A stretch of DNA of 64,000 nt from Faecalispora anaeroviscerum (GTDB taxonomy: Bacteria > Bacillota > Clostridia > Oscillospirales > Acutalibacteraceae), in NCBI RefSeq assembly GCF_947568225.1, contig NZ_CANOOQ010000001.1, positions 1,240,001 through 1,304,000 of the forward strand, in the 5' to 3' direction. A program made the position numbers and the translations under genes. How positions within the stretch are numbered: the stretch's first letter is position 1; each line of letters begins with the position of its first letter. The notes under the pieces are model-generated. The model was not told the DNA's origin. It worked only from the letters and a program-made list of their open reading frames with translations, and did not search any database. Positions 59,110 through 64,000 of the stretch are shown here, in pieces.

Positions 59110-59528
59110 GCAAGACGTTTCACTGTCATAAAATTTCAGAGGGTCAGGCCAAGGGCGAAGTATTACTCTCAACCGACGATTTCTGCTTTTATTTGGTAGA
59201 CCCCCAAACCGGCGTGGTGATTGAAAAAAACCATTGCCTTTACGGGCAAAGCATTGCGGGGAAAATTCTGCTGTTCCCCAATGGAAAGGGCAGCTCGGTG
59301 GTACAAACAGATGGTATGTTCCAATTAAAAATGAAGGGCACCGAGCCAAAAGCACTGGTGATTCAAAACCCGGATACCACTTTGGTGGCAAGCGCGATTT
59401 TGATGGAAATGCCGATGGTGGATCGATTGGAGCCGGAATTCTATCAAACAATCCAAAATGGGGATCTGATAGAGCTGGATGCCACCAACGGATTGTTAAC
59501 GCTGCACGGACGGGAGGGAACGCAATGA
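59106..59528 (+). CDS. Aconitase X small (swivel) subunit
   Basis: This 140-residue protein matches the AcnX swiveling domain (DUF126): an N-terminal strand region, DPQTGVVIEKNHCLYGQSIAG, FPNGKGSSVVQTDGMFQL and a final acidic domain. The ATG overlaps the large-subunit TGA. It should form a heterodimer with the preceding protein. Its stop overlaps the next gene by four bases, so four consecutive genes are translationally linked or nearly so. Confidence 0.92.
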   Translation: MSKTFHCHKISEGQAKGEVLLSTDDFCFYLVDPQTGVVIEKNHCLYGQSIAGKILLFPNGKGSSVVQTDGMFQLKMKGTEPKALVIQNPDTTLVASAILMEMPMVDRLEPEFYQTIQNGDLIELDATNGLLTLHGREGTQ

Positions 59529-60490
59529 AACCGCTGTTCTGGTTTATCGACGAGGAATGGAAGGATTACGACATTGAAACCTCCGTTTTGCGCGCGCAGT
59601 ACCCCAACTGTGAGCTGAAATTTTCCGGTTATGATTACGAGCACGACCTGGGGAAATTCGGGTACCGGGCAGACGCGATCATCGCGCAGGTGTATGCACA
59701 GATTCCCGCTTCCACAATCGAGCGACTGCAAAACTGTAAGGGGATCGCCGTGCTGGGCGGCGGCTATGACCGTGTTGACACGGCGGCCGCCCGGGAAAAG
59801 GGAATCGGTGTAACCAACGTGCAGGGCTACTGTGCCGAGGATTTGGCCGACTATGTTGTAGCGGCAATTTTCCACTTTTACAAGGGTCTTTCGGCGTATC
59901 GTGACCGCCTGCAGAACGGAGAATGGGGTGCTCAGGCAGTAGAGCGGCTGCCGCGGCGAATCTCTCATTCCACACTGTTTGTGATTGGCTGCGGAAGGAT
60001 CGGCATCACCGTTGCAAAGCGATGCCAAAGCCTGGGAATGAAGGTTCTTGGCTATGATCCCGACCGAACCGCCGCTTTTTTACAGGAGCAGGGCATTAAA
60101 AAGGTTTCTTTGGAGGACGGCCTCCGGCAGGCCGATTACGTCAGTGTCAACGTGCGGCTGGACGAAAGCACCACCGGCCTCCTGGGAGAGCGGGAATTTT
60201 CGCTGATGAAGCCCAGCGCCTACTTCATCAATACCGCCCGCGGCGCGATTCTGAAAGAAGAGGAGCTGATTCGCGCGTTAGAAAACGGCGTGATCGCCGG
60301 CGCGGCGCTGGATGTGATCGCACATGAACCCCCCAGAGAGCAGGAGCCGATTTTCAGCGCTCCCAACTGCGTCGTTACGCCGCACATTTCCTATATTTCG
60401 CAGGAATCCTTTCAGGAGCTGCGCAGCCGAGCAGCCTGGAACGCCATTCAAATGCTGCGCGGTGAACAACCGGAAGATTTGGTCAATTAA
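59525..60490 (+). CDS. D-isomer 2-hydroxyacid dehydrogenase family protein
   Basis: This 321-residue NAD(P)-dependent dehydrogenase has the Rossmann motif FVIGCGRIGITVAKRC (about 150-165), substrate Arg in NVRLDEST, catalytic Glu in the AALDVIAHEPP stretch and His in VTPHISYIS. It would reduce a 2-oxo acid to a D-2-hydroxy acid, or the reverse. Its ATG overlaps the AcnX small-subunit stop. The link to AcnX suggests it acts on the 2-oxo or enamine product of dehydration. Confidence 0.92.
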   Translation: MKPLFWFIDEEWKDYDIETSVLRAQYPNCELKFSGYDYEHDLGKFGYRADAIIAQVYAQIPASTIERLQNCKGIAVLGGGYDRVDTAAAREKGIGVTNVQGYCAEDLADYVVAAIFHFYKGLSAYRDRLQNGEWGAQAVERLPRRISHSTLFVIGCGRIGITVAKRCQSLGMKVLGYDPDRTAAFLQEQGIKKVSLEDGLRQADYVSVNVRLDESTTGLLGEREFSLMKPSAYFINTARGAILKEEELIRALENGVIAGAALDVIAHEPPREQEPIFSAPNCVVTPHISYISQESFQELRSRAAWNAIQMLRGEQPEDLVN

Positions 60491-60560
60491 ATCTTTTGCT
60501 TTTATGAGAGAGCTTGCTTTTTCATAAAAAATAGCTTCACTTGAAAACAGCCTGGGACTT

Positions 60561-60588
60561 CTTCCCCCACCATAGGCAGTGGAAGAAG
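60561..60588. repeat. Small inverted repeat after the dehydrogenase gene
   Basis: CTTCTTCC and GGAAGAAG are complementary around a 12-nt loop. It lies in the 183-base gap before the binding-protein gene and may stabilise mRNA or end part of the transcript; there is no T-run. Confidence 0.4.
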
Positions 60589-60673
60589 CCGATGCCTTTC
60601 CAAACAGACGATTTTAAGTGAATTTACGATACATGCGGGAAATCAATCGAGACAGAATGAAGGAGGATCTATT

Positions 60674-61747
60674 ATGAAAAAAACATCTGCAAAAATTACT
60701 TCTCTGGTTCTGGCCGCCGCCATGAGCGCCTCACTGCTGGCCGGCTGTTCCGGCGGCAGCACTGCCAGCAAAGCCCCGACGGCAAGCGGTGCGGCATCGC
60801 AGGCAACCTCTTCCGCCAGTGCGTCCGGCGGTGTTTATGACGGCACGGTTACCCTGGCCCATTCCAGCTGGATTGGCTTCTATCCCCTCGACCTGGCGGT
60901 GGAAAAGGGCTTTTTCAAAAACCACGGTGCGGATGTGAAAATCAATATTATCGAGAGCAAGTCCGACAGTAAAAGCGCTCTGGCAGCCGGGAAAATTCAG
61001 GGTATTGCCACCTCTTTGGATACCAACATCATGAGCGCGGCCAGCGGAATTGACCTGCAGGTGGTTCTGGCTTTAGATACCTCCTCCGGCGGTGACGGCC
61101 TGATCGCCAAAAAAGAGTTTACTTCCTTTGAAGGCTTGAAAGGAAAAACCATTGCGCTCGACACCACCGGCGGCGCCAGCTTCTTCTGGTTCAATTACCT
61201 GCTCAAGGAAAAAAACCTGACAATGAGCGATTTTAACGTGCAGTCTATGGGCTCCGGCGACGCGGGCGCAGCGTTCGCTGCCGGTAAGGTGGATGCCGCC
61301 ATGACATGGCAGCCCTGGCTCGACACCGCCAAAAAAAGCACCTTCGGCAAAGTTCTGCTGGACAGCAGCAAATACCCGGGCGTCATTGTAGATGCCCTCG
61401 GCCTGAGCACGGACTTTATTGAGAAATATCCCACGACCACACAGGCAATCATTGATGGCTGGAATGACGCTGTCGCTTACATGAAGAGTAATCCGGAAGA
61501 TGCCTACAAAATCATGAGCGTGCCCGCGGGCATGGAGCCGGACGCTTTGAAAACCGCCTGTGAAACAGAGGTTCAGTTCTATGATAAGGACGGCAATAAA
61601 AAATATTTCGGCACCACGGAAAGCAAGGGCGATATTTATAAAATCTCTGAATTTGCCGCTCAGCTCTGGGTCGACACCAAAATGGTAACGAACAAAGCAG
61701 ACGTAAACAAGGTTCTGAATTCCACCTTTGTGAACGCGGCCAAATAA
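60674..61747 (+). CDS. NitT/TauT-type ABC transporter substrate-binding lipoprotein
   Basis: This 357-residue protein has a lipoprotein signal (lipobox LLAGC, Cys25) and a SsuA/ThiY-like fold: HSSWIGFYPLDLAVEKGFF, SKSALAAGKIQGIATSLDT, and AMTWQPWLDTAKKSTFG. Binding proteins of this class carry nitrate, sulfonates, pyrimidines, riboflavin or other small organics. AAGGAGG precedes the ATG. It is the first of three transporter genes in the operon. Confidence 0.9.
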   Translation: MKKTSAKITSLVLAAAMSASLLAGCSGGSTASKAPTASGAASQATSSASASGGVYDGTVTLAHSSWIGFYPLDLAVEKGFFKNHGADVKINIIESKSDSKSALAAGKIQGIATSLDTNIMSAASGIDLQVVLALDTSSGGDGLIAKKEFTSFEGLKGKTIALDTTGGASFFWFNYLLKEKNLTMSDFNVQSMGSGDAGAAFAAGKVDAAMTWQPWLDTAKKSTFGKVLLDSSKYPGVIVDALGLSTDFIEKYPTTTQAIIDGWNDAVAYMKSNPEDAYKIMSVPAGMEPDALKTACETEVQFYDKDGNKKYFGTTESKGDIYKISEFAAQLWVDTKMVTNKADVNKVLNSTFVNAAK

Positions 61748-61916
61748 TCGGCTAGACGTCTTTATGGAATCCGTCATTTTCTGGGGAGGGCATCAGGCTC
61801 TCCCCGGGAAATCTCATTATTTACAGTAAAATGGCCGTCTGTGCCAAAAGAGAAGATCCTTTTTTGCCATACCGCGAGGGAGGGCAAAACGCAGGATAAC
61901 GAAAGGAGCTTGTGCT

Positions 61917-62786
61917 ATGGCAGAAAAAACAGCAGCGGCCCCCACCGCGTTAGCAGCAAAATCCGCAATACAGGAAACGGGGAGCAAAGCGATGTATGGC
62001 AAAAAAATAACCGCCGCCTTTCAGCCCAAAGCAAAAATAAAACAGAATACCTCTATGATTCTCGGCATTTCGGCCTTTCTGCTGATCTTGATTCTATGGA
62101 GCGGCCTGAGCTACGGAAAAATGGTAGACCCACTCTTTTTACCCACCCCTACCGCCACTCTTCAGGCGAGCATACAGCTGTTCGGCAACGGCTTCTGGAC
62201 CGATATCGGCATGACAGTATTCCGCGTTATGACCGGCTTTATCGTCGCAGCGTTAGTGGCAATCCCCCTGGGGGTTCTCATCGGAACCTACGCGCCGATC
62301 TCGGCGTTTTTTGAGCCGGTGTTTTCGTTCATCCGCTATATGCCGGCTTCTGCCTTTATTCCTCTGTTTATTTTTTGGATTGGCATCGGTGAAAGCGAGA
62401 AGGTCGCCATTATCATTTTGGGGAGCCTGCCACAGCTGGTCTTAATGACCGCCACCAACATCCGCAACGTGCATTCTTCGCTGATTGAGGTCTCTTATAC
62501 GCTTGGCACGAACCGAAAGAATGTGCTTTGGAAGGTCATTCTGCCCAAAGCAATGCCGGATATTACCGACACCCTTCGCATCGTTCTGGGCTGGGCCTGG
62601 ACCTATGTGATCGTGGCAGAAATGGTAGGCGCGTCCTCCGGCATCGGCTTTAAGATTTTGCAGGCACAGCGCACGGTAGATGTAGGGAAAATCTTTGTGG
62701 GTATTCTTGTTTTAGGTTTGATCGGCTTGATTATTGATAATCTGCTGCTGTTCCTGAACAAAAAGCTGTACCCCTGGAACGAATGA
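61917..62786 (+). CDS. NitT/TauT-type ABC transporter permease
   Basis: This 289-residue permease has six membrane segments and the SsuC/TauC-type coupling region EVSYTLGTNRKNVLWKVIL, then IVLGWAWTYVIVAEMVGASSG. The N-terminal 45 residues are soluble and Ala-rich. I use ATG at 61917 with AAAGGAG at 61901-61907. It starts 169 bases after the binding-protein gene and ends four bases into the ATPase reading frame. Confidence 0.92.
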   Translation: MAEKTAAAPTALAAKSAIQETGSKAMYGKKITAAFQPKAKIKQNTSMILGISAFLLILILWSGLSYGKMVDPLFLPTPTATLQASIQLFGNGFWTDIGMTVFRVMTGFIVAALVAIPLGVLIGTYAPISAFFEPVFSFIRYMPASAFIPLFIFWIGIGESEKVAIIILGSLPQLVLMTATNIRNVHSSLIEVSYTLGTNRKNVLWKVILPKAMPDITDTLRIVLGWAWTYVIVAEMVGASSGIGFKILQAQRTVDVGKIFVGILVLGLIGLIIDNLLLFLNKKLYPWNE

Positions 62787-62806
62787 CAGAAAGAGAGGGA
62801 TTTGTT

Positions 62807-63631
62807 ATGCAGACAGCGGTACCGGTAACAGAAGTAACCGCCAAGCGCCCGCACCAGGGGCTGGAAATTCAGAATGTCTCCAAGCTCTTTCAGAGCGTAA
62901 ACGGCCCGGTAAAGGCCCTGGACGGAATTAACCTGCATGTGCGCTCAAAGGAGTTTTTAACCCTGCTGGGCACCTCGGGCTGCGGAAAATCGACGCTGCT
63001 GCGCATCATCGGCGGATTGGAAACCGCCAGCAGCGGCAGCATTACCTATCAGCAGCAGGAACTGAAAGCCGCGGGCCCGGATCGTGGCATGGTATTTCAG
63101 AACTATACCCTCTTCCCTTGGCTGACCGTTCTGGAAAACATTGAGTTTGGATTAAAGCAGAAAAACATACCGGCAAAGGAACGCCGGGAAATCGCCGAAA
63201 AATATGTGGATTTGGTTGCACTGCGCGGCTTTGAATCCCTGTACCCCAAATCGCTCTCCGGCGGTATGAAGCAGAGAGTGGCTATTGCCCGGGCATTGGC
63301 AAACGACCCGGATATTTTGCTGCTGGATGAACCGTTCGGCGCACTGGATATGCAGACCCGCGAGCTGATGCAGGAGCTGTTGCTCAACGTATGGCAGCGG
63401 TCTCCCAAAACCATTATTATGGTCACGCATGATATTGATGAGGCCATTCTGCTGGCAGACCGCGTGGTGGTTATGTCCGCCAGACCGGGCCGGGTCAGAG
63501 AAATTATCGACGTGGGACTCGAACGACCTCGCGATCATCGTACCCGTTTAACGCAGGAGTTTTTGCGGTATAAAGAGCGCGCCTCGGAGTTGATCCGCGA
63601 AGAGAGCCTGCGCCTGATGAACGCAATCTAA
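62807..63631 (+). CDS. NitT/TauT-type ABC transporter ATP-binding protein
   Basis: This 274-residue ATPase has Walker A GTSGCGKST, Q-loop MVFQNYTLFPW, signature LSGGMKQR, Walker B ILLLDEPFGALD and switch His in MVTHDIDE, as in SsuB/TauB. The ATG at 62807 follows AGAGAGGG; an upstream in-frame ATG at 62783 overlapping the permease stop would add eight residues. It completes the operon's transporter. Confidence 0.94.
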   Translation: MQTAVPVTEVTAKRPHQGLEIQNVSKLFQSVNGPVKALDGINLHVRSKEFLTLLGTSGCGKSTLLRIIGGLETASSGSITYQQQELKAAGPDRGMVFQNYTLFPWLTVLENIEFGLKQKNIPAKERREIAEKYVDLVALRGFESLYPKSLSGGMKQRVAIARALANDPDILLLDEPFGALDMQTRELMQELLLNVWQRSPKTIIMVTHDIDEAILLADRVVVMSARPGRVREIIDVGLERPRDHRTRLTQEFLRYKERASELIREESLRLMNAI

Positions 63632-63726
63632 AACAAATGCCAACACCGATCCCTGCGTTTTCCGGCTCAAAGCGCACCTTCAACTGGGAAATCGATACCA
63701 TTTTCAACCTGATTTTTCCCCACAAG

Positions 63727-63755
63727 TTGATTTCCTCTCCTGCAAACGGTATGAT
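63727..63755 (+). promoter_or_regulatory. Promoter of the RpiR-family gene
   Basis: TTGATT (63727-63732) and TATGAT (63750-63755) are 17 bases apart. Confidence 0.6.
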
Positions 63756-63811
63756 AGTTCTTGTAGATACGCTTTGCGAACAGTATCTGATCATGACAGG
63801 AGTGGAGCTTG

Positions 63812-64000
63812 ATGACAAATAGAAGGATCATTTTTAAAGAAACGACGGATATGGAACCGATGCAGGCTTTCATCACAAAGCTTTCTGCCACAGCAAAGGA
63901 ATCTGCCACTTATGAAAAGTTGGCTTATTATATTGAGAAAAATGTTATGCGCATTATTTTTATGACCGCTGCGGATGTAGCACTGGAAGCCAAGGTAAGC
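63812..64000 (+). CDS. MurR/RpiR-family regulator, N-terminal part
   Basis: The gene runs off the right edge, so only 63 codons are seen. YEKLAYYIEKNVMRIIFMTA followed by ADVALEAKVS is the start of the RpiR-type helix-turn-helix. AGGAG precedes the ATG at 63812. Members respond to phosphosugars or amino compounds. Its position next to the AcnX operon makes it a candidate regulator of that operon. Confidence 0.7.
   Translation, partial: MTNRRIIFKETTDMEPMQAFITKLSATAKESATYEKLAYYIEKNVMRIIFMTAADVALEAKVS

Noticed and set aside
60561..60600. A possible third copy of the yyaL 5' fragment
   Set aside because: A short stretch looks similar only with gaps; the hairpin CTTCTTCC/GGAAGAAG explains it better, and the similarity does not extend.
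1..64000. CRISPR arrays, insertion sequences, prophage genes and rRNA genes
   Set aside because: No spaced direct repeats, transposase, integrase, phage structural gene or rRNA stretch was seen on either strand; the only direct repeats are the yyaL copies and the collagen array.

Overview
The window reads as a chromosomal segment of a spore-forming, mostly anaerobic member of the Firmicutes, most likely class Clostridia. This is inferred, not measured. The evidence is sporulation genes (spmA-spmB, spoIIID, a YtvI-type protein), T-box and other Firmicutes riboswitch leaders, strong sigma-A-like promoters, frequent GTG and TTG starts, and O2-defence proteins typical of anaerobes. It begins inside a polyphosphate kinase 2 gene and ends inside a MurR/RpiR-type regulator gene.

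Region 1-13.5 kb is housekeeping with rich RNA-level control. It holds an XRE-cupin regulator divergent from a LysE exporter, ppnP, and ileS behind an isoleucine T-box. Next is an unusual HTH-desulfoferrodoxin fusion, then a zinc-poor rpsD paralogue with its leader and an SMR exporter behind a guanidine-I riboswitch. coaX, spmA-spmB, an AbrB-like regulator and a GDT1/UPF0016 exporter behind a yybP-ykoY (Mn2+) riboswitch close the region.

Region 13.5-34 kb is ordinary core gene content. It includes an AlkD-like protein, an AraC regulator, a MarR-DegV pair, a PadR/DUF1700-like pair, and ilvB-ilvN-ilvA behind a second isoleucine T-box. These are followed by spoIIID, a cytidylate-kinase-like protein, a BspA-type LRR exoprotein and a polar amino acid ABC transporter. 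An N-formylglutamate amidohydrolase gene sits behind what looks like a ZTP riboswitch. YebC, an FMN reductase, superoxide dismutase and a YtvI-like permease complete this part.

Region 33.5-42.7 kb has a YtrA-type GntR/ABC operon and then a decaying zone: a methyltransferase pseudogene coupled to PadR, a TraX tail and an XRE fragment. A LUD-domain protein and a YyaL-type thioredoxin-domain protein follow.

Region 43-50.3 kb looks like an acquired catabolic island. It carries an AbgT transporter, a creatinase-like M24 protein lacking metal ligands, a URO-D-family protein, a LysR regulator and an L-cysteine desulfidase. Its left side is the real 5' end of the yyaL-like gene. Its right side has a degenerate tRNA-Tyr and a second, broken copy of that same 5' end, 7,514 bp away.

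Region 50.3-64 kb holds pepD, a DUF4317 protein and a large collagen-like (BclA-type) protein. It ends in a compact, apparently undescribed catabolic operon: an AllC/HyuC-type amidohydrolase, a TrzN/SsnA-type deaminase, two-subunit aconitase X, a D-2-hydroxyacid dehydrogenase and a NitT/TauT-type ABC transporter, with the start of an RpiR regulator next to it. The operon genes are tightly packed (several 4-nt overlaps) and probably import and break down one nitrogenous compound whose identity the sequence does not give.
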